A stretch of 64,000 nt of DNA, from assembly GCF_007747215.1 (NCBI RefSeq), contig NZ_CP036273.1, forward strand, positions 6,742,322 to 6,806,321, given 5' to 3'. The translations under genes and the position numbers were made by a program. Every line of letters begins with the position of its first letter. The first letter of the stretch is position 1. Origin of the DNA: Urbifossiella limnaea (GTDB taxonomy: Bacteria; Planctomycetota; Planctomycetia; Gemmatales; Gemmataceae). A model generated the notes under the pieces. It was given only the letters and a program-made list of their open reading frames with translations, ran no database searches and was not told the DNA's origin. Positions 36,826-44,487 of this stretch are shown here, in pieces.

Positions 36826-39669
36826 CTAGCCGAGGAGCGCGTCCCACCCCTCGACGGTTCGCGCCCGATCCTCTTTCGGGCGTGCGGGCTCGGGCCGCTC
36901 CTCGACGGGAATCTTGCCGAGCAGCGGGCGCACCGCGACTGCGTAGTAGTCGAGGCCGCTGACGGTCTTCCGCTGGAACACCGCGGCCGCCCGCTCGCCG
37001 AACGCCTTCGACCCGACGCGACCCACCTCATTCGGGTCGATCTCGACCTTGAACCAGTCGAGGTACGCCTTGTAGAACTGCCCGCCCCTCACGCGCCACT
37101 CGGGGCCCCGGTTGTCGCCCGCGGGCACGCAGCACGACGAGAAGAACCGGCCCACGGAGTCCTCGGCGCGGCGGTAGGTCTGGACCGCCTCGGCCAGCAC
37201 CGGCGGGACCGGGACCTCCTTCCCGCGGGCGTAGAAGAGCCCGGCGTGCTCCACCATGTCGGCCAGGATGCCCTCGGCCTCGGCGGCCAACTTCTCCGGC
37301 AGCAGCGGGTCGGCCCGGAGCTCGGGTGGGTACTCCCCGTCCGGGCCGCGGAAGCGGTCGAGGTCGGTCCAGAACTGTACCGCGAAGTGGACCACCCGCA
37401 CCCGCCGCCAGGTGGCGTGGTCGTTGGACTTGACACGCGGTAGCGGGTTGGTGGCCAGGACGAGCTTGTGGGTCGGGGGGAACTCGCTGAAGTTCTCCCG
37501 CATCCCCCGGGCCTGGACCCGGGACGCGCCGGTCAGCGCCTTCACCCGCTTGGCGTCGATCGCCTCGTCGTCGTCCGTCTCCTGGCACACCGCCAGCCGG
37601 GCCCCGCGGAGGACGGTCTTCTCGACCGGGTGGCGGGTCTCGCCCCCGCCGACGATCAACTCGGGCGGGGCGGTGACGGCGTACTGGCCGGCCCCGAGTA
37701 CCCCGACCCAGGCCTCCAGGAGGGTCGTCTTCCCGTTCGCCCCGGTGCCATGGCAGATGAGGAGCGACTGGTCCATCACCTCCCCGGTGGCGACGTACCC
37801 GCTCAGGTAGCGGATGTACCCGGCGAGGTCCGGGTCGGGGAGTACCGACGCGAGGAACGCCCGGTACGCCGGCGCGACCGCCCCGGACACGTACCGGGTG
37901 GGGCACAGCTTGGTGATCATGTCCTCGCGGCGGTGCCCCAGCAGCTCCCCGGTCTTCAGGTTGACCGTCCCGTTCGTGCAGTTCAGGAGCCACGGCTGGG
38001 TGTCGAACACGTCCCCGGCGTTCGGGATGCGGAGGTGGACCCGGGCGAGGGCGACCATGCTCCGGATCGGCTTCTCGTTGCACGAGCCCTTCGCCCAGCG
38101 GAGGTCCGCCTCGGCCTTCGCCTTGACCCGATCTGCCGCCTTCTTCTCGTCCTCGGTGACAGCCGCAGCCACGGCCAGCGCCGCGTCGCCCACCCGCCTC
38201 GCGGCGGCCAACGCCATCCGCCGGACGGTCTGCTGGGCCAGCCGCCCGGCGATGTTGCCGTTCGGGTCACGCTCCCAGACCTTCCCGTTGAAGACGAAGT
38301 AGCACTTCAGGTCGTCGGCGAAGATGACGTTGTCCCGGTGGTCGGCCACGAACTGCCGGGCGTTGGCCAGGTCGGTGTGCTCGGGCGTCCCTTCGAAATG
38401 GTCCCCCGCGGGTGCGGCTGCCGCGGCCGGCGGTGGGGGCGCGGCCCCCCCGCCGGCCGTGCCGTCGTCGTGCCCGCCGGGGCTGCTCTCGGCCTTGTCC
38501 CACCCGAGCTCCCCTCGCAGTCGAGCCGCGAACTCCCGCATCGTGCGGGTGTCGCACGCCCCCTTCTCGTAGAAGCACCGGACCTGCGACGGGCCGAGCC
38601 CGTCGTTGTGCGGGATGCCGGCGTTGGACGAGAAGTTGTACGTCACCGGGACGCCGTCCCGGACAGCGACGTTAAAGCTGTTCCCGCCCCCGTCCTTCCC
38701 GCCCCGCCGGAACTCGACCCGGTCGACCCCCCGGCCCGTCACCTCGTGCCCGCCCAGCTGCTCGTGCCAGGCGACGACCATGCCGAGTTCGACTCGCCGG
38801 TTGTACTCCGCGAACACGTCGCGCGGGTGGACCTGCGGCTCGAACTGCACCCCGGCGGTGGTGTGGACGACGGACAGCCGCTTCGGCCGCTCGGGCTTCG
38901 GGACGGGCGCCGCCCCGGGCGGGATCAGTGCGACCGGGCTACGCGGGAGGGAGAGGACGTGTTCGACCGCGGCCGCGCCCTGGACCCAGCCCTCCCCGTC
39001 GAACACGATCGCCCACACGTCCCGGGTGTGGTGCCGGCCGGGGAACCGGAGGAAGTTCCCGAACTTCGGGATCGACGGCTTCTTGGGGTTCGACTCTGGC
39101 GGCCCGGGAATCCCGAAGGCCTCGTGATCCGCGACGAGCCACCGCCCGAACGCGTGCAGGATCGGGCCGGGAACCTTCCCGTCGATGAAGACCCACAGGT
39201 GATACCCCCCTCCGCCCCAGGTGCAGAGCAGCGGGCGGAACCCGAGGCCGATGAGTCGGCGGTAGACGTGGAGGACGTGGCGGAGATTCCGGGCCGCGAC
39301 CTCGGGGAGGTGGTCGTGGTTGTCCCAGTCGATCCCGACCCACTTCCCGACGCAGGGGTCGGTCTCGGTCGGGGCGGTGAGCGGGTAGCCGCCGGCCACA
39401 TCGCCCGAGCCCCGCGCCTCGAAGTGTTGCTTGAGGACGGCCTTGTTGAAGGCGTGGGGCTGTGGCCCCTGCGGGGGCTTCGCGCACTTCTCGACGCGTC
39501 CGTCCTTGACGTAGTACCCGCCGTAGCGGTCCACCCTCACCGCGAGCCGGTCCCACGCCCACTCGGTGAGGCGGTCGGCCGCGGCGTGCCATGCGGCGGC
39601 GGCCGTCGGGTCCGGTTCGGGCACATCCGATGAGGAGGCCGCGCCGTCGTCGGTGTTGGTTCGAACCAT
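36826..39669 (-). CDS. AEP-type primase fused to D5/P4-like helicase
   Basis: ATG 39669, 947 residues. Around residues 110-170 lie VGKWVGIDWDNHDHLPEVAA and LLCTWGGGGYHLWVFIDGKV, a pattern of archaeo-eukaryotic-type primase/polymerase domains (acidic metal site followed by a GGxH motif). A D5-type middle region (about 460-600) is followed by a superfamily 3 helicase: LLICHGTGANGKTTLLEAWV (Walker A, about 640), AVCQETDDDEAIDAKRVKAL (Walker B region) and KLVLATNPLPRVKSNDHATW (sensor 1). P4, D5 and many satellite elements use such proteins to start their own replication. Oriented with the short-gene string and the DUF1580/HTH genes. Confidence 0.8.
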   Translation of the reverse strand: MVRTNTDDGAASSSDVPEPDPTAAAAWHAAADRLTEWAWDRLAVRVDRYGGYYVKDGRVEKCAKPPQGPQPHAFNKAVLKQHFEARGSGDVAGGYPLTAPTETDPCVGKWVGIDWDNHDHLPEVAARNLRHVLHVYRRLIGLGFRPLLCTWGGGGYHLWVFIDGKVPGPILHAFGRWLVADHEAFGIPGPPESNPKKPSIPKFGNFLRFPGRHHTRDVWAIVFDGEGWVQGAAAVEHVLSLPRSPVALIPPGAAPVPKPERPKRLSVVHTTAGVQFEPQVHPRDVFAEYNRRVELGMVVAWHEQLGGHEVTGRGVDRVEFRRGGKDGGGNSFNVAVRDGVPVTYNFSSNAGIPHNDGLGPSQVRCFYEKGACDTRTMREFAARLRGELGWDKAESSPGGHDDGTAGGGAAPPPPAAAAAPAGDHFEGTPEHTDLANARQFVADHRDNVIFADDLKCYFVFNGKVWERDPNGNIAGRLAQQTVRRMALAAARRVGDAALAVAAAVTEDEKKAADRVKAKAEADLRWAKGSCNEKPIRSMVALARVHLRIPNAGDVFDTQPWLLNCTNGTVNLKTGELLGHRREDMITKLCPTRYVSGAVAPAYRAFLASVLPDPDLAGYIRYLSGYVATGEVMDQSLLICHGTGANGKTTLLEAWVGVLGAGQYAVTAPPELIVGGGETRHPVEKTVLRGARLAVCQETDDDEAIDAKRVKALTGASRVQARGMRENFSEFPPTHKLVLATNPLPRVKSNDHATWRRVRVVHFAVQFWTDLDRFRGPDGEYPPELRADPLLPEKLAAEAEGILADMVEHAGLFYARGKEVPVPPVLAEAVQTYRRAEDSVGRFFSSCCVPAGDNRGPEWRVRGGQFYKAYLDWFKVEIDPNEVGRVGSKAFGERAAAVFQRKTVSGLDYYAVAVRPLLGKIPVEERPEPARPKEDRARTVEGWDALLG

Positions 39670-39769
39670 GAGGCAACTCGACCTCGGTGCCTGTCTCAGG
39701 TGCCACCCGCCCGCCGCCGGTGGCAGCGGCCGTTACGCCACCGGCCTGCCCGCAGCCGTCGTCGCAGGG

Positions 39770-40090
39770 CTACCACCCCGCGGCGATGAGCGCCCGCTCG
39801 GCCGCCTCCGACTCCCGGCGGCGCTCGGCCGGCGTTCTCGCCGGGGTGACCGGCCCACTGGCCGCCGCCGTCGTCGCGGCCCGGAACCGGGCCAGCGCCT
39901 CCCGGCTCGTCACCCAGTTACCACCGCTGCGCACCGCCTCCAGCCGCACGACCACGCCGCCGACCCGAACCCCGCGGGTCGCCCAGCGGACCAAGCGGTA
40001 GCGGCTGGCATGAGCCGCGCCCTTGGCGCCGGGCTCCTCCCGGGCGGCCTGGGCGATCGTCAGCACCGTCTCGGCGAGGATGTCGGTCAC
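39770..40090 (-). CDS. DUF1580 protein
   Basis: GTG 40090 overlaps the preceding stop (GTGA), which decides the start. 106 residues: AETVLTIAQAAREEPGAKGA, RYRLVRWATRGVRVGGVVVR and EAVRSGGNWVTSREALARFR follow the DUF1580 pattern described from planctomycetes. The layout (HTH, R-x-x-RW, then xxGxxWxTSxEALxRF) suggests a winged-helix DNA binder, similar in shape to Xis proteins. Confidence 0.75.
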   Translation of the reverse strand: MTDILAETVLTIAQAAREEPGAKGAAHASRYRLVRWATRGVRVGGVVVRLEAVRSGGNWVTSREALARFRAATTAAASGPVTPARTPAERRRESEAAERALIAAGW

Positions 40091-40347
40091 GCCGTGGCCC
40101 CCGCGGCGGTCGAGGCGACGATCGGCGGGTGCCCCGCCGCGGTGGCCGCGGCCCGGACCACGCCGAGGTCGGCCAAGCTGAAGCTCCAGAACTTGCCGCA
40201 CCGGACCGCCGGCACCTCGCCCCGCTCGGCGAGCGCGCGAAGGAGGGCCGTCGTCACCCCGGCGCGGATCGACATCTCCGAGATCAGCACCCGTCGCTCG
40301 CCCGCGAGCGGTTCCGGGATCAGAACCTGCTGTCGCCTCGTCGGCAT
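40087..40347 (-). CDS. HTH regulator or Xis-like protein, 86 aa
   Basis: ATG 40347. The product has an HTH near the middle (LISEMSIRAGVTTALLRALA) and ERGEVPAVRCGKFWSFSLAD as wing and final helix, i.e. the excisionase-like fold. First gene of the leftward module (HTH, DUF1580, primase-helicase). The 377-base gap upstream holds several palindromes that could be its operators. Confidence 0.65.
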   Translation of the reverse strand: MPTRRQQVLIPEPLAGERRVLISEMSIRAGVTTALLRALAERGEVPAVRCGKFWSFSLADLGVVRAAATAAGHPPIVASTAAGATA

Positions 40348-40724
40348 CGTCTACCTCCTGGATGGCCCGTTCCCGACACCCGTCGGGCGTCATGAGTCAG
40401 TCTCGACGCTACGCGGGGCACCTGCGGTCCCCGCCCCGTGCGCGGACCGCGGTACGCACCGCGACCGGCACCGGTCGCGGTGTCGCAACCAGCGTGTCAT
40501 CCACGCCCTAACTCAGCTAAAGCAACGACTTACCGCACGGCCGAAAGGCTCCCCACCCCCACTACTATCCGTGATCGGCGCGTGCCTCGATCCTTCACAC
40601 CCCCGACGCCCGACGCCCGTCGGGTGTCACGTCCCGAATGCACTGTAACAGGCTGTCGGAGGGGGGCGGGCTCGACGCTGAGACTTCTGGCCCTAGGAAA
40701 TGACGGATCGAGCCCGGGGGACGA
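40348..40724. promoter_or_regulatory. Divergent control region with palindromes
   Basis: No gene. An 11-bp perfect inverted repeat, ACCGCGACCGG-CA-CCGGTCGCGGT (40458-40481), lies between two related sites GACACCCGTCGGGCGTC (40375-40391) and GACGCCCGTCGGGTGTC (40612-40628), each imperfectly palindromic and nearly complementary to each other. The two outer sites flank the divergent start region. This looks like an operator arrangement allowing looping or cooperative binding by the HTH protein. Confidence 0.5.
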
Positions 40725-41450
40725 ATGACGCTCGGCGAACTGCTCGCGCTGGACTACGTCAGCGACCTCACCAACTCCTATATGGTCGCGCAGTTCTTTA
40801 CATACCCGAGCGTGTTTGACTTCGTCCCACTTGGACCTGCGGCCGTGGAGGAGATCAGGTTCCTCACGCGGTATGCCGCGGCGGCGTGCTACAGCAGCTC
40901 GGCCGCGCGGGGCGTGGATGACGCTTGGAATGTGTGGAAGCGGGTGGTCTATTCAATCCGGGCCCTCCTCCGGACGCCGCCCGAGTGGCGCAACCCGTAC
41001 GCCGACCGTCGGGCGCTCGCCGTGAGTGCCCTCGCACAATTCGCGTGGGCGCCCCCGGTCGCCCGCCAAGTCGCACGACCGGGCGCGATCCCTGGCAACG
41101 CGTTGGTCTGCGCCGTGATCGGTGAGAATAAGCCGTCCGAGGAAGTGGAGCGGGTGATTCGATTTCTGACCGATGCGTTGACCTCAGGGGGCGAAGAAGG
41201 GGCGTTCCTTGACCCCGGAGAGGTGTGTGTTTCCTACACGCCCGACCTAGCCGGGCTAATGTGCCAACAGTGTCACGCCCTGATTCCACTGACCAAGACT
41301 GGCCGAATCCCCCGCCGCGTCCGGTGCGAGCCGTGCCAGAAGGCGAAGGAGTACGCGTCGTGGAAGGCGCGCGACCCGGAGAAGGCCCGGGCGTTGTGGA
41401 GGAATTCCAAGAGCACCGACCGCCGGCAGCCGCCACCGGTGAGGGGTTAG
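40725..41450 (+). CDS. Unknown protein with C-terminal zinc ribbon, 241 aa
   Basis: ATG 40725. The N-terminal 160 residues are mixed helix and sheet without known motif (LGELLALDYVSDLTNSYMVA). Near residue 180, LMCQQCHALIPLTKTGR and VRCEPCQKAKEYASWKARDP make a four-cysteine zinc ribbon of the kind found in HNH-type or phage-associated proteins, but no HNH motif follows. Transcribed divergently from the replication module, so it may be its cargo or a partner regulator. Confidence 0.5.
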   Translation: MTLGELLALDYVSDLTNSYMVAQFFTYPSVFDFVPLGPAAVEEIRFLTRYAAAACYSSSAARGVDDAWNVWKRVVYSIRALLRTPPEWRNPYADRRALAVSALAQFAWAPPVARQVARPGAIPGNALVCAVIGENKPSEEVERVIRFLTDALTSGGEEGAFLDPGEVCVSYTPDLAGLMCQQCHALIPLTKTGRIPRRVRCEPCQKAKEYASWKARDPEKARALWRNSKSTDRRQPPPVRG

Positions 41451-41472
41451 CGTTCGAACCTTGGGTAGGTGC

Positions 41473-41991
41473 TTACCCGCGGAGCCGCGCCAGGAGCTCG
41501 CGGCGCGTCTCCCTGTCCGCCCCCAAGGCGACGCCGAGATGGTTCAGGAGCCGCTGGTCCTGGTGCGCTTCCTGGGCACTCCGGTACGTCAGGTCGTGGC
41601 ACGTTCGGCAGCCGAAGTACCGCGAGCCCGGGGGGAGGTACAACTTGCCCGCGCGCCGGTTGCAGGCCACGCCGCGCACGACCAGCGGACAGGTGAACCA
41701 CCAGCGCGAGCCGCCGAACGGCGTGGGCGTCCTCTCCAACCAGACCAAGATCCGCACGTCCTCGGCGTCGCGCCAGCGGTAGCTCAGGGTGATCGAGGGC
41801 GCGTCGTTGTTCCAGGTTACGACGTAGCCGATGGACGATCTGGCACCGCTCGACGAGGTCCAGGCGAGCGCGCCGGCCGCGGTTTGGTAGAGCGACTTGC
41901 GGAAGTCCCTCAGGGACAGCGTCAGCGACTCCTCGACGGTCGATTTCCGGGACTGCCAGCGCCACCAGTTCCCGCTGCCCCGCCCGCCCAT
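41473..41991 (-). CDS. MGGRGSG-family mobile-element protein with zinc ribbon
   Basis: ATG 41991. It begins MGGRGSGNWWRWQSRKSTVE and has LTLSLRDFRKSL, a beta-rich middle and a zinc-ribbon-like part: WFTCPLVVRGVACNRRAGKL, then YLPPGSRYFGCRTCHDLTYR, ending in a helix. I know this as a recurrent uncharacterised family on phages and integrative elements. It probably binds nucleic acid. Convergent with the 241-aa gene. Confidence 0.6.
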   Translation of the reverse strand: MGGRGSGNWWRWQSRKSTVEESLTLSLRDFRKSLYQTAAGALAWTSSSGARSSIGYVVTWNNDAPSITLSYRWRDAEDVRILVWLERTPTPFGGSRWWFTCPLVVRGVACNRRAGKLYLPPGSRYFGCRTCHDLTYRSAQEAHQDQRLLNHLGVALGADRETRRELLARLRG

Positions 41992-42180
41992 CGCCGCCTC
42001 GGATTATGCCAAAATCAATTGGGTGTCCGACGCCCCGCTTCGAGGCGGGATGTCTGCGCTTCCACAGCATAGCGGCTGCGCGGACGGGGGTCTGGGGCGA
42101 TGGCCTGCGCGGGTCGAAGCGGACCGTTGAAGGGCGCTGCATCTGGCGCGGTCCGTGTGCAACACCCCGGCGTGACCCCG

Positions 42181-42561
42181 CTACCGCCGCTTGGCGGCCC
42201 GGGCGCGGGCCAGGTAGTCGCACCGCATGGGGTGGCGCGCCCGCTCGCGGGCCGCCCGCCAGACCTCCCGCTCGGCCTCCGCCGCCAGCACCCGCGCCTG
42301 GACGTTCGCGAAGAACACCTCGGCCGCGTCCCGCATCGCGGCGGCGAAGACGGGGTCGGACCGCCACCTGTAGACGCTCGCCCGGTGGACCCCCGCGAGG
42401 CGGGCGGCCGGGGCGACGGCCAGCCGCTCCTGGTACGCCGCGAGGAACCGCCGCTGCCGGTCGCTCAGCGGCGGCACCTTAGCATTTCTCAACAATGTGT
42501 CGCATGTGTCGCACGCTGCCGGGTGGGCGGCTTCGGGAGGGTCAGGGTCGGGCTGGGACAC
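42181..42561 (-). CDS. Terminase-small-like HTH protein, 126 aa
   Basis: ATG 42561. After a leader with a duplicated CDTCDT motif comes a homeodomain-like HTH (PPLSDRQRRFLAAYQERLAV, AARLAGVHRASVYRWRSDPV) and a helical part (AEVFFANVQARVLAAEAERE). LSDRQRRFLxAY opens many terminase small subunits, but no large subunit is encoded nearby. It is the second such protein in the island, and the third in the window counting the 45-aa version at 2475. Confidence 0.6.
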   Translation of the reverse strand: MSQPDPDPPEAAHPAACDTCDTLLRNAKVPPLSDRQRRFLAAYQERLAVAPAARLAGVHRASVYRWRSDPVFAAAMRDAAEVFFANVQARVLAAEAEREVWRAARERARHPMRCDYLARARAAKRR

Positions 42562-42709
42562 GAGTGGGCCTCCGGGTGACGGCGGGCGGGGTGCCGATCC
42601 CCCACGATAAACCCTACCGCCGCTGCCACGCCGACCGGCCCGCTGTCGGCTCCGTTGTGGCCAGTCGGCGGCTTAACCTTTCTTAACTTGGTGTCGCAGG
42701 TGTCGCACG
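42485..42709. repeat. 31-bp imperfect direct repeat spanning the HTH gene start
   Basis: The segments 42485-42515 and 42679-42709 (TTTCTYAAC...GTGTCGCA.GTGTCGCACG) differ at few positions and lie 194 bases apart. The first encodes, on the minus strand, the CDTCDTLLRN leader of the HTH protein; the second encodes a CDTCDTKLRK peptide with no HTH gene behind it. Each unit itself contains a doubled GTGTCGCA box. Confidence 0.55.
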
Positions 42710-42889
42710 GCGTTATCCGCACAACCGCCGGGCTTCGCTACTTTTTGCTACTTTTGCAAACGGCTGCTGCGTACCTGCCGGGTCTGCGGCCACGAGCCGA
42801 GGCCCGGGCGGCCCCTGCCGACACAAACCCCGCACCCCGGTGTTGCGGTGGGATCTCGGTGCCCCGCCGGCCCAGGCCCGTATGCGGTC

Positions 42890-43117
42890 ATGGTGAGTGC
42901 CGCCGGCCGGAGCCCTACAGCATCAGTCACGACACAATTCGGCTGGCCCGACCCGCTCCGCGGTCACGTCCACCTGATCTACGCCACCGACGACGACGAG
43001 CGCGCCTGGGAGTTCACGTCACGCGGTGCGAAATGTGCGAAACTGGTCGGGTTTACGTGCTGGCGGGAGGCACGGTTCCGACGCACAATGGGCCCACCTC
43101 CCGGAGCCCGCCCGTGA
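42890..43117 (+). CDS. Possible small protein, 75 aa
   Basis: ATG 42890 opens a frame coding GWPDPLRGHVHLIYATDDDE and RAWEFTSRGAKCAKLVGFTC before overlapping the sulfatase start by 4 bases. The composition is plausible for a real protein, but there is no good ribosome binding site and no family. The remaining part of the 42562-43113 gap holds the direct repeat and otherwise nothing I can identify. Confidence 0.3.
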   Translation: MVSAAGRSPTASVTTQFGWPDPLRGHVHLIYATDDDERAWEFTSRGAKCAKLVGFTCWREARFRRTMGPPPGARP

Positions 43118-44469
43118 TCCGCTACCTCGCCCCGCTCGCGCTCGTCGTCACACTCGCGGGGTTCGCGGAGGCCCAGCCCTCCCGCAAACCGAACATCGTC
43201 GTGGTCGTCGCCGACGACCTCGGGTACGCCGATGTCGGCTTCCAGGGGTGCCGCGACATCCCTACGCCGCACCTCGACGCGCTGGCGCGGGGCGGGGTCG
43301 TCTGCACCAGCGGGTATGTTACCCACCCGTTCTGCTCGCCGACCCGGGCCGGGCTGCTGACGGGCCGTTACCAGCAGCGGTTCGGCCACGAGAACAACCC
43401 GGCGTGGCTCCCTGACAACGCTACCGTCGGGCTTCCGCTCGACCAGACGACGCTCGCCGACGCGCTGCGACGGGCCGGGTACAAGACCGGGGCCGTCGGC
43501 AAGTGGCACCTCGGGGCGCACCCGTCGTACCACCCGAACCGCCGCGGGTTCGAGTCGTACTTCGGGCTGCTCGGCGGCGGGCACCAGTACTTCGACCACA
43601 ACCAGTTCCGCACCAACCCGGCCCGCGCCCGGCAGGAATACTTCATACCCCTCGTCCGTAACTCCGAGCCGGTCGAGGAGAGCGACTACCTCACCGACGC
43701 CATCGGCCGGGAGGCGGCGGCGTTCGTGGACCGGCACCGCGGCGACCCGTTCTTCCTGTACCTCGCGTTCAACGCCCCGCACACGCCGCTCCAGGCACCG
43801 CCGGCGTACCTCGACCGCGTCCGCGGTATCGCCGACGAGAAGCTCCGCACCTACGCCGCCATGGTGTGCGGGCTCGACGACGCCGTCGGCCGGGTGGTGG
43901 CGCGGCTGAAGGCGCACGGGATCGCCGACGACACGCTCGTCGTCTTTTTCAGCGACAACGGCGGGCCGGTCGGGGTGACGAACTGCCGGAACACCCCGCT
44001 CCGGGGTGCGAAGGGGCAGGTGTACGAGGGCGGCGTGCGGGTGCCGTTCTTCGTGTCGTGGCCAGCGGCGCTGAAGCCGGGCCGGTTCGAGCACCCGGTG
44101 AGTTCGCTCGACGTGTTCCCGACCGCCGTCGCCGCCGCGGGCGGGCAGCCGGCGGCCGGGCTCGACGGCGTGAACCTCCTCCCCCACCTCCGCCGTGACA
44201 CGACGGCGGGGCTTGCCGACCGCACCCTGTTCTGGCGGACCGGCGGCGGGCAGAACTTCGCGGTGCGGCGCGGGGTTTACAAGCTCGTGCGGGTCGGCAA
44301 GGCGCCGGCCGAGCTGTACCACCTCGGCGACGACATCGCCGAATCGCGCGACCTCGCCGCGACCCGGTCGGACACGGTCGCCGCGCTGCAGCGCGAGCTC
44401 GACGCCTGGAACGCGACGCTCGTCGCCCCGCGGTGGCAGAACCCGCAGCCGGCCAAGAAGAAGTCGTAA
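43114..44469 (+). CDS. Secreted arylsulfatase-type sulfatase
   Basis: GTG 43114 starts a signal peptide (VIRYLAPLALVVTLAGFAEA). The domain opens with KPNIVVVVADDLGYADVGFQ (two metal-binding Asp), carries the formylglycine motif CSPTRAG (C-x-P-x-R) in HPFCSPTRAGLLTGRYQQRF, then VGKWHLGAHPSYHP, and ends with the metal site VVFFSDNGGPVG. All catalytic elements of family S1 are present. 451 residues is usual. Needs formylglycine conversion before or during export. Probably acts on sulfated polysaccharide; the substrate is unknown. A second sulfatase follows after 18 bases. Confidence 0.9.
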   Translation: MIRYLAPLALVVTLAGFAEAQPSRKPNIVVVVADDLGYADVGFQGCRDIPTPHLDALARGGVVCTSGYVTHPFCSPTRAGLLTGRYQQRFGHENNPAWLPDNATVGLPLDQTTLADALRRAGYKTGAVGKWHLGAHPSYHPNRRGFESYFGLLGGGHQYFDHNQFRTNPARARQEYFIPLVRNSEPVEESDYLTDAIGREAAAFVDRHRGDPFFLYLAFNAPHTPLQAPPAYLDRVRGIADEKLRTYAAMVCGLDDAVGRVVARLKAHGIADDTLVVFFSDNGGPVGVTNCRNTPLRGAKGQVYEGGVRVPFFVSWPAALKPGRFEHPVSSLDVFPTAVAAAGGQPAAGLDGVNLLPHLRRDTTAGLADRTLFWRTGGGQNFAVRRGVYKLVRVGKAPAELYHLGDDIAESRDLAATRSDTVAALQRELDAWNATLVAPRWQNPQPAKKKS

Positions 44470-44487
44470 CGCCCCGGAGTCCCCCCG

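Noticed and set aside
36527-36847. 106-residue minus-strand gene at the primase end
   Set aside because: Its first half lies across the nested inverted repeats and reads as nonsense; only the last part is coding-like, as a methyltransferase relic.
37468-39633. 721-residue plus-strand frame opposite the primase-helicase
   Set aside because: No motifs and antisense to Walker A, sensor and AEP motifs of the real gene.
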